Origin: Lentisphaeria bacterium
Lineage (GTDB): Bacteria > Verrucomicrobiota > Lentisphaeria > Victivallales > Victivallaceae
Reading direction: 5' to 3'
Assembly: GCA_017504435.1 (NCBI GenBank)
Contig: JAFVRD010000040.1
Coordinates: 62,001-126,000 of the forward strand
DNA length: 64,000 bases
In this document: piece by piece, positions 36,384 to 45,476 of the stretch
How positions within the stretch are numbered: position 1 is the first letter of the stretch
Layout of the letters: every line of letters starts with the position of its first letter
Position numbers and translations under genes: made by a program
The notes under the pieces: generated by a model
The model's database searches: none
What the model was told of the DNA's origin: nothing
What the model saw: the letters and a program-made list of their open reading frames with translations, nothing else

Positions 36384-36412
36384 TTGACTTACAACAAACT
36401 CCGTGCTATATT
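36384..36412 (+). promoter_or_regulatory. Promoter for rpsA
   Basis: TTGACT (36384-36389), 17 bp, TATATT (36407-36412) preceded by GTGC. Strong match, and nearly the same core as the promoter at 50350-50378. It gives a leader of roughly 80 bases. Confidence 0.82.
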
Positions 36413-36502
36413 ATATGATATTGTTGTATTCATTCCGGCACGGTGCCGTTGTGAATTGTAGTAAAGCAGTAAAAAGTAAACCAAACAAGAAAAAACAACC
36501 AA

Positions 36503-38239
36503 ATGGAAGAAAACAAATTCGCAGAAAGTTTTCTTGACTTCAGCGGCATGCCCGAGAGCATGGAAGAACTGCTGAACGGCCAAGAAAGCGCCGCCACCAT
36601 CACCAAAGGCAAAATTGTCGAAGGAACCATCGTTGCCAAACGTCAGGACGGCGCACTGGTCGACATCGGCTACAAAGCAGAGGGTTTTATCCCGGCCGGT
36701 GAATTTATGGATTTTGAAAGCATCAATGTCGGTGACAAAATCGATGTCTACCTCGAAGAGATCGAAAACCGTCAGAACATGCCAACTCTCAGCTTGGAAA
36801 AAGCATATTCCATCAAAGCCTGGAACCGCATCACCACCGAATATGGCGAAGGTCACATTGTCAAAGGTATCATGCGTCACCGGGTCAAAGGCGGTATTAT
36901 GGTCGATGTTGAAGGCTTCCCCGCTTTCCTGCCCGGCAGCCAGCTCGATGTCAGCCCCGTCCGCAATATGGATGATTATCTCAACAAAGAATATGATGTC
37001 AAAATCATCAAAATCAATGTTGAACGTCACAACATCGTCGTTTCCCGCCGCGAATTGCTTGAGGAATCTCTCCGCGATCAGCGTTGCAAACTGATGTCCG
37101 ATATGAAAGTCGATGAAGTTGTCAAGGGTATCGTTAAAAATATCACTGATTTCGGTGCATTCATCGATCTCGGCGGCATTGACGGTCTGCTTCACATCAC
37201 CGACATTTCCTGGGGTCGCATCAATCATCCCAGCGAAGTCCTTACCGTCGGTCAGGAAATCGAAGTTGTCGTTATCGGCATTGATAAAGACAAAGAACGT
37301 GTCTCTCTCGGCTTGAAACAGAAAACCCGCAATCCGTGGGATGATGTTGTCGCCAAATATCCCAAAGGCAGCCATGTTTCCGGTAAAGTTGTCAATCTCA
37401 TGCCCTATGGTGCTTTTGTTGAAATCGAAACCGGTGTTGAAGGTCTGATCCACGTTTCCGAAATGAGCTGGACCAAACGTGTCAACAAAGCCAGCGACAT
37501 CCTCAACAAAGATGATGTGGTCGAAGCTGTTGTTTTGGACATTGATCGTGACAGCCGCAAAATTTCTCTCGGCCTCCGTCAGAAAGAACGCAATCCGTGG
37601 GAAGTCCTCGCTGAAAAATATCCGGTTGGCAAACACATTGTCGGTAAAGTCCGCAACATGACCAACTACGGTGCTTTTGTTGAAATCGAAAATGATATTG
37701 ATGGTATGATCCACGTCTCCGATATGAGCTGGACCCGCAAAATCAACAAACCCAGCGAAGTCCTTACTCCGGGACAGGAAATCGAAGTTGTCATTCTGGA
37801 AATCAATCCGGAACAGCAGCGCATTTCTCTCGGTCTGAAACAGGCAGAAAATGATCCCTGGAGCAACATCAACGACCTTTATAAAGTCGGCGATATTGTC
37901 AAAGGCAGCGTCACCAAGATCACCACTTTCGGTGCTTTTGTTGAACTGAGCAACAAAATCGACGGTCTGATTCACATCTCCCAGCTGAGCAACGAACGCG
38001 TTGACAAAGTCAAAGACGTTCTCAAAGTCGGTGATGAAGTTGAAGCCCGCGTGATCAAAGTTGATACCGATGAACGTCGTATTGGTCTCTCCATCAAAGC
38101 TGTTGACAGCAACTTCTCCGAAGCGGATCTGAAAGCTGCTGAAGAAGAATACACCGCAGCTCTGAAACCCGGCGATGCCATGGTCAACGTCGGCGAAGTC
38201 TTTGAGTCCGGTGCCATGGATGCTCTGAAACTTGACTGA
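36503..38239 (+). CDS. rpsA: Ribosomal protein bS1
   Basis: RNA-binding 30S protein needed to initiate on structured or SD-poor mRNA. The 578-residue product has six S1 OB-fold repeats. The last four share the pattern G-x-V-x-x-[IVM]-x-x-[FY]-G-A-F-[IV]-x-[IL] followed by GLIHIS-like ends. The ATG is preceded by an A-rich stretch without a Shine-Dalgarno, as is common for self-regulated rpsA genes. A small GGCAC/GGTGCC hairpin lies in the leader near 36437-36447. A terminator follows. A 632-codon antisense open frame is a shadow. Confidence 0.97.
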   Translation: MEENKFAESFLDFSGMPESMEELLNGQESAATITKGKIVEGTIVAKRQDGALVDIGYKAEGFIPAGEFMDFESINVGDKIDVYLEEIENRQNMPTLSLEKAYSIKAWNRITTEYGEGHIVKGIMRHRVKGGIMVDVEGFPAFLPGSQLDVSPVRNMDDYLNKEYDVKIIKINVERHNIVVSRRELLEESLRDQRCKLMSDMKVDEVVKGIVKNITDFGAFIDLGGIDGLLHITDISWGRINHPSEVLTVGQEIEVVVIGIDKDKERVSLGLKQKTRNPWDDVVAKYPKGSHVSGKVVNLMPYGAFVEIETGVEGLIHVSEMSWTKRVNKASDILNKDDVVEAVVLDIDRDSRKISLGLRQKERNPWEVLAEKYPVGKHIVGKVRNMTNYGAFVEIENDIDGMIHVSDMSWTRKINKPSEVLTPGQEIEVVILEINPEQQRISLGLKQAENDPWSNINDLYKVGDIVKGSVTKITTFGAFVELSNKIDGLIHISQLSNERVDKVKDVLKVGDEVEARVIKVDTDERRIGLSIKAVDSNFSEADLKAAEEEYTAALKPGDAMVNVGEVFESGAMDALKLD

Positions 38240-38264
38240 TTGCAGTCTGTTTGAGTATTGCAAA

Positions 38265-38298
38265 ACGGAGTGGAATTTATTTTCCACTCCGTTTTTTT
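38265..38298 (+). terminator. Intrinsic terminator after rpsA
   Basis: Perfect 11-bp stem ACGGAGTGGAA (38265-38275) and TTCCACTCCGT (38282-38292), then a T run. Confidence 0.92.
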
Positions 38299-38629
38299 AT
38301 ATTGTTTCAACTCGAAATTCCGAACACGGTCAATAACTAAACATCGCCTCCTTTTACGCGATTTATTCAGGTGAATATCATACTGCTGCAGAAAAATCAA
38401 TTTGTGCTTTATATACAGCTTATCTCGCACCCAACCGAATCGCCACTTGCCGATATATCGCTTTATTTCTCTGCCGAAGCAAAATATTTTTTCTATTAGA
38501 ATACATATTTCTCGCCGACACCTCCTGCCGGAAACGAAGTCACGCAATTATTTGCGTGACAGATTGAAGTTTAAGGCAGTATCATACCGCCGCAGAAAAA
38601 TCAGTCTATGTTCAGTACACAGCCTATAC
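38299..38629. other. 330-bp non-coding stretch with imperfect direct repeat and a perfect hairpin
   Basis: No supported gene lies here. Two imperfect copies of a segment of about 50 bp occur at about 38375-38424 and 38577-38626, sharing the core gcagaaaaatca with act/acc- and gct/gcc-type differences. Between them is a perfect 9-bp inverted repeat GTCACGCAA / TTGCGTGAC (38539-38547, 38552-38560) with loop TTAT and no T run. It could be a degenerate intergenic repeat family, a structured RNA, or a gene remnant. Open frames on either strand lack start signals. Confidence 0.6.
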
Positions 38630-38661
38630 AAAAAAAAACGCGCCCGTTTCCGGACGCACTT
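38630..38661 (-). terminator. Intrinsic terminator after rpsU
   Basis: On the minus strand GCGTCCG, a GAAA loop and CGGGCGC form a stable stem with one G-T pair, followed by about nine T. It lies 10 bp after the rpsU stop. Confidence 0.88.
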
Positions 38662-38671
38662 TTTACGTTCA

Positions 38672-38839
38672 TCAATGACGACGCTGTTTTGCTTCGCGAC
38701 GTTTGATTTCGCTCGGTTTTTCATAGTGCCGGCGATTACGCAGTTCTTTGAGGGTTCCCTCTTTGTCGAGTTTCTTTTTCAGACGACGCAGAGCGCGGTC
38801 GATGATCTCGCCTTTTTTAACGCGGACTTCGGTATGCAT
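38672..38839 (-). CDS. rpsU: Ribosomal protein bS21
   Basis: A 55-residue small-subunit protein found by translating the reverse strand; it is too short for routine ORF cut-offs. The sequence runs [20 protein letters not shown], then a basic helical middle ([20 protein letters not shown]) and ends [10 protein letters not shown], all typical of bS21. A very strong Shine-Dalgarno, AAAGGGGGTG, precedes the ATG. Its own promoter and terminator make it a single-gene unit, convergent with rpsA. Confidence 0.95.
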   Translation of the reverse strand: MHTEVRVKKGEIIDRALRRLKKKLDKEGTLKELRNRRHYEKPSEIKRREAKQRRH

Positions 38840-38888
38840 GGATTTCACCCCCTTTCAAACTTTTCATTAACAATTACACTGTCTTTAT

Positions 38889-38916
38889 AATATATCACTG
38901 TTTTTCAAAAAAACAA
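38889..38916 (-). promoter_or_regulatory. Promoter for rpsU
   Basis: Minus-strand TTGTTT (38911-38916), 16 bp, TATATT (38889-38894), 50 bp before the ATG. A TTGACT at 38916-38921 is too far (21 bp) to pair with this -10. Confidence 0.55.
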
Positions 38917-38917
38917 G

Positions 38918-39538
38918 TCAATCATTAAAAAAAACCAAAACCGGCACCGCTGATGTTGTTTGCAGTGTAAATTTTCCATTTACGATCTCATTCAACGTTC
39001 CGGAATGCCACCACGGTAAATTCAATTCATTCAACGGATATTTCAAGCCTGTCGAAGAAATTTTTTGCTGCGGGTCAAAACTGAATATGGAAATCTGCCC
39101 CCCTGCTCTACCGGAAAATTCGCCTTTTCCGGAGAACACACTAAAGCAACCTCGATCGGTATAAAGACGGCAATCCGGATATTTTATTGCATATTCTGCA
39201 AATCTGGATAAATTTCCCAACAAATGATCCTCCCGCGCACCGGATGCACCTAATACTGCGGTCGGTGAAAAACCTTTTTCACTGCAAAACCGGAATGCTT
39301 TTGCCAAATCATTGGTTTCCTGTTCGTAAAATTTGACCGCCCTGTCCGCAAACCGTGTTTTTGCCTCAGCAGAAACGCTGTCCAAGTCTCCAACGATCCA
39401 ATCCGGTTCTCTGCCGAACTGCAATAATTTATCTGCCGCACCATCACAACATATCACCGTGTCTGCAGTACGCAGAATATCCAAAACCTTCCGGCACTGA
39501 GGAAATTCCCCATCGGCCAGAATCACGACCTTACTCAT
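38918..39538 (-). CDS. Thiamine diphosphokinase
   Basis: Transfers diphosphate from ATP to thiamine to make the cofactor ThDP. The 206-residue product has VICCDGAAD, WIVGDLDS (D51, D53), the QETNDLAKA block and GASGAREDHLLGNL, in the family order. The C-terminal small beta domain is present. Its start overlaps the heptosyltransferase stop by 8 bp, so it is translated at the end of the pseudopilin/glycosyltransferase transcript. That company is odd for a cofactor enzyme. No thiamine riboswitch is visible. Confidence 0.92.
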   Translation of the reverse strand: MSKVVILADGEFPQCRKVLDILRTADTVICCDGAADKLLQFGREPDWIVGDLDSVSAEAKTRFADRAVKFYEQETNDLAKAFRFCSEKGFSPTAVLGASGAREDHLLGNLSRFAEYAIKYPDCRLYTDRGCFSVFSGKGEFSGRAGGQISIFSFDPQQKISSTGLKYPLNELNLPWWHSGTLNEIVNGKFTLQTTSAVPVLVFFND

Positions 39539-40886
39539 GGATAACCGAGACCACCTTTTCCGGAGGAGTTAATGCCAACTGCCGCTGAACAGCCGGGATC
39601 GTCCGCAACACTTTCTCCACCATCAACGGGGTGATGGCTTTAGTACACTCTATTTCACGCGGAGTTCCGCTGTGGCGGGGACACCAAATCGGAGCATTGA
39701 CATCAAAGAACAGCGTCGGGTCGCTCCAACATCCGTGGCAATAATTGAAGTTCGTGATCCGGTACGGAGTAGGAAATTCAGCACCTTCCATAGAGAATCC
39801 TGCCAAAAGCACCACCGGGATATTGCAATCCCAAGCCACCCAGGACAAACCACTGGGTAAACCGATGAAAAAGTCGGCATGTTGAAGCATGGCGATCCGG
39901 TCGGCAATCGGCAAACGACCGGTAAAATCTTCGGCTTCACTGGGAATGGAAAAATGCTGTCCGGCAAAATTCAAATCATGTTCCCGGTCAATATCCAACA
40001 CCCGATAGCCGATAGATTTCAAAAAACGGATCGCGGTATTCCATCCATCCGGATAATTCCAGTATTTAGACGGATTAGTCGCCATACTTGAAATACACAC
40101 ATACGGCTCTTTGAAAGGACGGGGCGCATCTAAATGCAGACGAACTTTCAAATATTCATGCGGCAATGCCAGCATTTGACTGATCGACCGCTGCATGCCG
40201 AAGTGCTGATGGGCAACCGGCCGCCAACTGCTGCGGTCTTTGGGGAAAGCGGCACAATAATAAGCCGCATAACCGTCATTCAACGGCGGACGTTCACTGA
40301 CCGGAATGAACTTCAATCTCGGATAAAGATCGCCGCAAAGCCGGATAAACCATTCACCGATCACGCAGGTAACATCTGCTTCATGCACCCGGCGGAACTC
40401 CTCCGCATAAGGCATCCAGGCAAAATTCTCACCCAAACCGCCGTCCGGCACCACCACATAAACTTTTTTACCTTTAACATCAAATTTATGTTCAAAAAGC
40501 AATTCTTTGGTTTCGGCATCTGAAATTTTCACATGATAACGCAAAAAGTATTTGCGGTCACCTACCACCATGCCGCCGCCATCCAGGACGTTTTCGTAAA
40601 GCGGCAGATCGGTATCCATATCCATAACCAGTACATGGTAACGTCTGCCGGCGGGCAGCAAAAAGCGGAATCCGAAAATAAAGTCATATTTGATCCCGTG
40701 CGGAGCATCCATTCCCGGAACATCGCCTAATTTGATCGTACATTGAGCGTTACGCGGATCCGGACCTATTTCCGGACCGATCATCGGAGTCTCATTCGCA
40801 CCGGGAGTAACAGACATGGAAACAGATAACGGAGCTGTATTTATGCCTGCGATGGAAATCGGCTGGGGTTTGAACGAATATCCCAT
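39531..40886 (-). CDS. Autotransporter-type protein O-heptosyltransferase (BAHT/TibC/AAH family)
   Basis: Cytoplasmic GT-B glycosyltransferase, 451 residues. The C-terminal iron-finger pattern is complete: C383-x2-C386-x15-C402-x11-C414, within YCHGCW, WCPRHSG and ECTKAIT. IGLPSGLSWVAW and VVLLAGFS are the sugar-nucleotide-binding core. Known family members (TibC, AAH) transfer ADP-heptose to serines of autotransporter adhesins. No autotransporter is in the window; the gene instead sits 22 bp after the 1229-residue pseudopilin-like protein A. AAGGATATAACTAAA precedes the ATG. Family call strong; substrate and sugar inferred. Confidence 0.88.
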   Translation of the reverse strand: MGYSFKPQPISIAGINTAPLSVSMSVTPGANETPMIGPEIGPDPRNAQCTIKLGDVPGMDAPHGIKYDFIFGFRFLLPAGRRYHVLVMDMDTDLPLYENVLDGGGMVVGDRKYFLRYHVKISDAETKELLFEHKFDVKGKKVYVVVPDGGLGENFAWMPYAEEFRRVHEADVTCVIGEWFIRLCGDLYPRLKFIPVSERPPLNDGYAAYYCAAFPKDRSSWRPVAHQHFGMQRSISQMLALPHEYLKVRLHLDAPRPFKEPYVCISSMATNPSKYWNYPDGWNTAIRFLKSIGYRVLDIDREHDLNFAGQHFSIPSEAEDFTGRLPIADRIAMLQHADFFIGLPSGLSWVAWDCNIPVVLLAGFSMEGAEFPTPYRITNFNYCHGCWSDPTLFFDVNAPIWCPRHSGTPREIECTKAITPLMVEKVLRTIPAVQRQLALTPPEKVVSVIHE

Positions 40887-40908
40887 TTTAGTTATATCCT
40901 TTATAAAA

Positions 40909-43900
40909 TTAAAGATAATCTATACTTCTGATTTTGATTCTGCCGGTTGCCGGATTCCGTTCCAAAGTAACAAAGACTTTGACCTCACCGGTTATTTCAT
41001 CGAAATAAACATTTTTTTCCGGATTACTCTTGTGTTTATAATAATCAAATACTCCTTTAGTGCATGTTTTGGTTGCAATTTTATCTCCGGAATCTATCTC
41101 AGCACCGGACTCAAACTCGGTTTCAGCAGTACTTTTCACTTGAACACCCTCTACATCTTTTATGCTTTGGGCAACTACCACAATCTGAATGATTGATGGC
41201 GGAACCTCTTTTTGGGCACTGAGCAAATTAATGGTTTTACCAATTATTTCTTCACGAGAAGCATCGGTGTCCGACACACCTGAAGCCCCCCGGAATCTCT
41301 CGATAATGTTGTCATAATAGTAGTTCAGAAATTCACCCCGGCTGGAATAATCTCCACGATTTCCGGTAAATGCGCTGATGACTTCCGAAGACGTATCCAA
41401 ATCAGCACCTGATGAATCCCGCTGAGTAGTCGGAAAAGGTCTGGTACTGTTATTCGTCGCACCGCTGCGAGTGGAATTATAGATAAAATCTTCAGGTTTT
41501 TCACCATATACCACCCCATTGAACAACGCATTGATCATATTGGGTTCCAGTGTTGCATTATATTGAGAGTGCCTATCTGACAACATATTAACATTGATTT
41601 TACCGTAGGTTCTCAATTGTGCGGTCATTTTAATATAATCCAAAATGCCTCCGTCACCTTCTGAATATGATGTTCCCGGCAAAGTCCATGAATTATTGCC
41701 AGCCAAATGACCATCCTCGGCGGAATAAGTTCCGCCCCCGGGACGTCCGGCTTTTGTCAAATTGAGCGTCTGCCAACGGACACCGCGGTGAATGAATCCG
41801 ATCTCCCACGGACTCATCATCGGGGCATTACGGATATATGCGGTCGAAATCCGTTGAGTGTCAGTCGCGCCCGGCTCAGTAACGGTCTCTCTATCTCCGG
41901 CAGATGCCAAACTGGGATTGAAATTGCCATCAACAGCACTTGCCGATGCAGTTGATGCGTTGACCAATCCTTGTTTACTATTGTCAATACGCATTGCGCT
42001 GTTAATAACACAAGTGGATTCGACCTCACCATTAATACCGGTCAAAGTCTGATAGTTATACAAATTGACAAATTCCAAACTATCACTCCAATCCTCTGGA
42101 TTGAGATTCTGGCGCGGATCGTAGTTTCGCATACCTCCGACCAGCAGACCTTTTTTATTCGTTCCGGCTGGGTCGTCCGGCTTATTCACTTCCACAATAT
42201 TAGTCAAATTATCAGCTTTTATGTCACCAAGTACAGCATAATCAACTCCCACATCAGCAACACTGTTGACCTTCACCGGAGATGTCAATTCCTTGGTCGT
42301 ACCTGTTAAAACAACACGTGGCTGGAAAGAAATTTCACTGACTTTTATTTTTGACAGGGTGATTTTTTCCAAATTCACTTCGTTAAACAATACACTTCTG
42401 TCACCGGTGAACCCACTGTCACCGGCAATACGAAACTCTGAACTGCTATTGTATGTGCCAGCTTTGATATTCGTATACAACGTCTTGAAATCAGCAAAAT
42501 CTCCGTTGCCACTTTTCATTTTGATTACAACATCGTCCTGGAGATTGTCATCAACATCAAAGAAATCTTTGAGTTTACCAGAATTGAATTTGGCAAATCC
42601 CATATCACCGGTAACAAAATTGTTGGTTTGAATCACCGTATCATCAATTACCGATACAGGATAACGCGAATCGGCGGCATGGTAGTCAAAATAAATTTTT
42701 CCGGGTATTTCAGGAGATGCGGTTTGCGAATTGGGCAGTTTTTTCCATTCTGAATCCTGCCCGACAGATAAAACCGCAGCCTGAGAACTATTGGGATCGG
42801 TTACAAGTCCCTGATTATGATCAGCATCATTCAAATTAACTGTAATATCAACATATAATTCGCGTTTCTCCCACGATACAGTGGGATTTCCCGGATCATC
42901 AGGATTGGGCGTGGTGATTTTTTTCTCATAGACCAACTTGACATCTCTGAGAATAACCTGCTCAGTCTGTGCAGAAATGCTCAGTTTCCCGAAATCAACA
43001 TTTGCCGACACGGGAACCCGGTTTGGCTGAGCAGCATCAGTCTGCCACAATTCCTCGATTTCGGTCCGGGGATAAATATTGGCAAGTTTCACAATCGGCA
43101 GCATATTTACCTGCAAATATGAATTCGCCGGAAACTTGAATGTACCGCCATCTCCCGCCGGGGTCAGATCATCGTTGGCATCCAGTGCCATACTGAATCC
43201 CAATTCATAAATGTACGGGGATTTCTCATTGCCGGTAAAATACGGATCTTTTTTTTCTGTTCCGACTTTCCACCATGATAAATCACTGCCGTTCGGCCCC
43301 CAGTCTTTTGCGGCGATATCAGAAGTCGGCACACTGTCAGCATCACAATAATCGTTAAAATTGGCGGCAATCTGTTTGCGCCAACTTTCCAAATCAGCAC
43401 TTCCGTCTTCCAACAAAAATGTTGTATTGCCATCCGACGTGGATCCAATCAAACGCAGAAACCCCAAACCGGTACGTTTTTTTAACGGAACATCAAAGTC
43501 ATACTCCCATTCTTCATCATAATCATCGCCGTCATAAAAAGCAGTCAACCTTTCAAGAGCTTCCGGAGAGTTTACATTACCATCCGCAGCGTTTCCGGAA
43601 TCAATACCGAAACGGGCATACCACGGATCACTTCCAAGAGATACATTGAAACCATCCTGACCATATATGTCACTGTCAGATACATTTTCAACGAAAATTT
43701 CGGAAATATTGAACCGCAACGGTTCCGGAATCAGCATAGATGCATCGTATATCGTTTTATCCTCCGGCTCCGGAATCAACCATTTCTCCAACCAACGTTT
43801 TTTCGTATTATCATCAATCCCGTCAACATCACCGCACAGGTCATAAATTGCATTATAATCAAGAATCTTTTTGTTAAGAATGTCAGGATCAGAAGAAGCA

Positions 43901-44598
43901 AGAGCATTCTCTATAGTCCTGAACATCGGAGTTGCGTTATCCAGAAAAACTTCATCAATCTCCCGTCCCCAACGGTTTTTTCTCGGTATAAAAGCTCTAT
44001 CAAGAGTCGAATCACTATTGTCAATATGTCCACGGAAGAATACCGGAGCAAGAATTTGCGACGGAGCCGAAAAAACCTGCCATGCCGCCCTGCCGATGAT
44101 CTGTCTGCCAGAACCGCCGTGATCGTAAAAAAACACCCACTTGCCATTCCAGCTGCTTTTGAACTTTTCATTGAATATAGCGGCACTTGAAGCGTCAACG
44201 ACCGAATTATCTCCCGGCAAAGTCAGCAATGATTTGAATTTGCCGCTGGAAAGCAGTGCATCATTGAATTCTTCACTGCCGCCGGCAGATAAATTACCGT
44301 CAGAATCATATTGACTGAAACTGTAAATGTCATTAAAATTCTCCGGACTTTTCTCCAAATCAAGTATACACTGCTGCTGGTACAGCATCACCGCCGCCAC
44401 AGCCCGGTTGACAGCGGATAAAGCGATCATCCGAGCCTGAGTCCGGGCACGGTTATTCTGCGCGGCTTTTTTGAACACCAAAGAATTTCCGACAAATGCC
44501 ACCCCGATCACAAGCAGCAATGCGAGCAATCCGATGGCAAAAACCAATGCCGCACCGCTTTCACCGGTATATTTTTCACGTCTCTCTGTCATATCCAT
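40909..44598 (-). CDS. Giant GspK-like pseudopilin, Verru_Chthon cassette protein A-like
   Basis: A 1229-residue exported protein; ordinary GspK is about 300-350. The N-terminus has a type IV pilin/PilX-like helix (SGAALVFAIGLLALLLVIGV), then a long coil with ARTQARMIALSAVNRAVAAV. Near residue 1000 is GKINVNML, like the GspK K-[IL]-N-[VL]-N motif. Between them lie about 900 residues rich in D, N, S, T and G, with repeated Y/W beta segments. Size, order and the three small pseudopilins upstream fit the Verru_Chthon cassette (A of A-D), whose function is unknown. TAATG overlap with gene C. A surface or tip role is inference. Confidence 0.8.
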   Translation of the reverse strand: MDMTERREKYTGESGAALVFAIGLLALLLVIGVAFVGNSLVFKKAAQNNRARTQARMIALSAVNRAVAAVMLYQQQCILDLEKSPENFNDIYSFSQYDSDGNLSAGGSEEFNDALLSSGKFKSLLTLPGDNSVVDASSAAIFNEKFKSSWNGKWVFFYDHGGSGRQIIGRAAWQVFSAPSQILAPVFFRGHIDNSDSTLDRAFIPRKNRWGREIDEVFLDNATPMFRTIENALASSDPDILNKKILDYNAIYDLCGDVDGIDDNTKKRWLEKWLIPEPEDKTIYDASMLIPEPLRFNISEIFVENVSDSDIYGQDGFNVSLGSDPWYARFGIDSGNAADGNVNSPEALERLTAFYDGDDYDEEWEYDFDVPLKKRTGLGFLRLIGSTSDGNTTFLLEDGSADLESWRKQIAANFNDYCDADSVPTSDIAAKDWGPNGSDLSWWKVGTEKKDPYFTGNEKSPYIYELGFSMALDANDDLTPAGDGGTFKFPANSYLQVNMLPIVKLANIYPRTEIEELWQTDAAQPNRVPVSANVDFGKLSISAQTEQVILRDVKLVYEKKITTPNPDDPGNPTVSWEKRELYVDITVNLNDADHNQGLVTDPNSSQAAVLSVGQDSEWKKLPNSQTASPEIPGKIYFDYHAADSRYPVSVIDDTVIQTNNFVTGDMGFAKFNSGKLKDFFDVDDNLQDDVVIKMKSGNGDFADFKTLYTNIKAGTYNSSSEFRIAGDSGFTGDRSVLFNEVNLEKITLSKIKVSEISFQPRVVLTGTTKELTSPVKVNSVADVGVDYAVLGDIKADNLTNIVEVNKPDDPAGTNKKGLLVGGMRNYDPRQNLNPEDWSDSLEFVNLYNYQTLTGINGEVESTCVINSAMRIDNSKQGLVNASTASASAVDGNFNPSLASAGDRETVTEPGATDTQRISTAYIRNAPMMSPWEIGFIHRGVRWQTLNLTKAGRPGGGTYSAEDGHLAGNNSWTLPGTSYSEGDGGILDYIKMTAQLRTYGKINVNMLSDRHSQYNATLEPNMINALFNGVVYGEKPEDFIYNSTRSGATNNSTRPFPTTQRDSSGADLDTSSEVISAFTGNRGDYSSRGEFLNYYYDNIIERFRGASGVSDTDASREEIIGKTINLLSAQKEVPPSIIQIVVVAQSIKDVEGVQVKSTAETEFESGAEIDSGDKIATKTCTKGVFDYYKHKSNPEKNVYFDEITGEVKVFVTLERNPATGRIKIRSIDYL

Positions 44599-45425
44599 TA
44601 ATTCCTATCATCAACAAATATTTTTTTACCCAAAAATACCAGACGCCGGAAAGTATGACCATGCTCCCGGAATATCTCATCTTTTGCAGAACCGGATGCG
44701 TTTTCCCACTTGTCATAGTTTTCCGGAGTATCCATCATAGATATTTCAATTTCCACCCAGTATGGGGGAGTTTTCAAATCCCGGAAAGAACTGTCTGAGT
44801 TTTGTGTCAATCCTGCATAAGAGACCTCATAATCACTCGCCGTACCGGAATAAGTTTCTTTGATATAGCGGTAAGAAAGCTTAAAATCGGTAACATTTCC
44901 AATCAAAGTAACAACATCCACATCACTGCTGTTAGTTGATTGCAATTTACTCTCAACATCATCCCAGGCATGTTCAGCTCTGGAACTCTCATCTGAACCG
45001 TTCCAAGTATCAAATGGGGGGAAATATTTTCTTTTGAACGCATCTGCCTGATTGTGTTTTGCAGAAAAAGTCCTCATTTCCAAATAACCGTTATTGTTCC
45101 GCAAAAATTTAACGAACCGGTAATAACTGTTCTTGGAGGTTGAATCATTACGGACATCCTCGGTCATTCCTCCGGCAAACCAGATGTAGTTATTGTTTTG
45201 ATCAATACTGAATGGCACATTTTCATAATACACCAGTGTCTGTATCCGCGCTGCAATCAGTTCCATCGCAACTCTGGCATCAGAAAAAGCCCGGGATTTC
45301 TGTTCCGCATTCAGCCACAAATTCTGCGCTCCGGAAAATAATCTCATTGATACCAACAGCAAAACACTGAAAACCGCCATCGCGGCAAGTAATTCGACCA
45401 GAGTGAATTTTCTTTTTATTTTCAT
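44598..45425 (-). CDS. GspJ/PilW-like pseudopilin, Verru_Chthon cassette protein C-like
   Basis: A 275-residue prepilin-type protein. The N-terminus MKIKRKFTLVELLAAMAV carries the class III cleavage/methylation motif, with lysine rather than glycine at -1. The next segment, SMRLFSGAQNLWLNAEQKSRAFSDARVAMELIAARI, fits GspJ/PilW and Verru_Chthon C. The rest is a beta-rich head with YIWFAGG and YWVEIEISM. AAGG lies before the ATG. It follows gene B by 51 bp and shares a TAATG junction with gene A. Confidence 0.83.
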   Translation of the reverse strand: MKIKRKFTLVELLAAMAVFSVLLLVSMRLFSGAQNLWLNAEQKSRAFSDARVAMELIAARIQTLVYYENVPFSIDQNNNYIWFAGGMTEDVRNDSTSKNSYYRFVKFLRNNNGYLEMRTFSAKHNQADAFKRKYFPPFDTWNGSDESSRAEHAWDDVESKLQSTNSSDVDVVTLIGNVTDFKLSYRYIKETYSGTASDYEVSYAGLTQNSDSSFRDLKTPPYWVEIEISMMDTPENYDKWENASGSAKDEIFREHGHTFRRLVFLGKKIFVDDRN

Positions 45426-45476
45426 TATAAAAACCTTTTTAAGGGAAATTAAAAATCAGAATCATGCACCAGAGCT

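Noticed and set aside
36389-38287. 632-codon open frame on the minus strand
   Set aside because: It lies antisense to the whole of rpsA, whose six S1 repeats are unmistakable. The frame is open only because of S1 codon use; the product is a repetitive artefact.
37972-38547. 191-codon minus-strand frame
   Set aside because: Most of it is antisense to the end of rpsA, and it crosses the rpsA terminator.
38539-38560. Rho-independent terminator
   Set aside because: The inverted repeat is perfect but has no T run on either strand, and neighbouring genes already have terminators.
38402-38890. 162-codon plus-strand frame
   Set aside because: It runs antisense through rpsU and has no RBS or family likeness.
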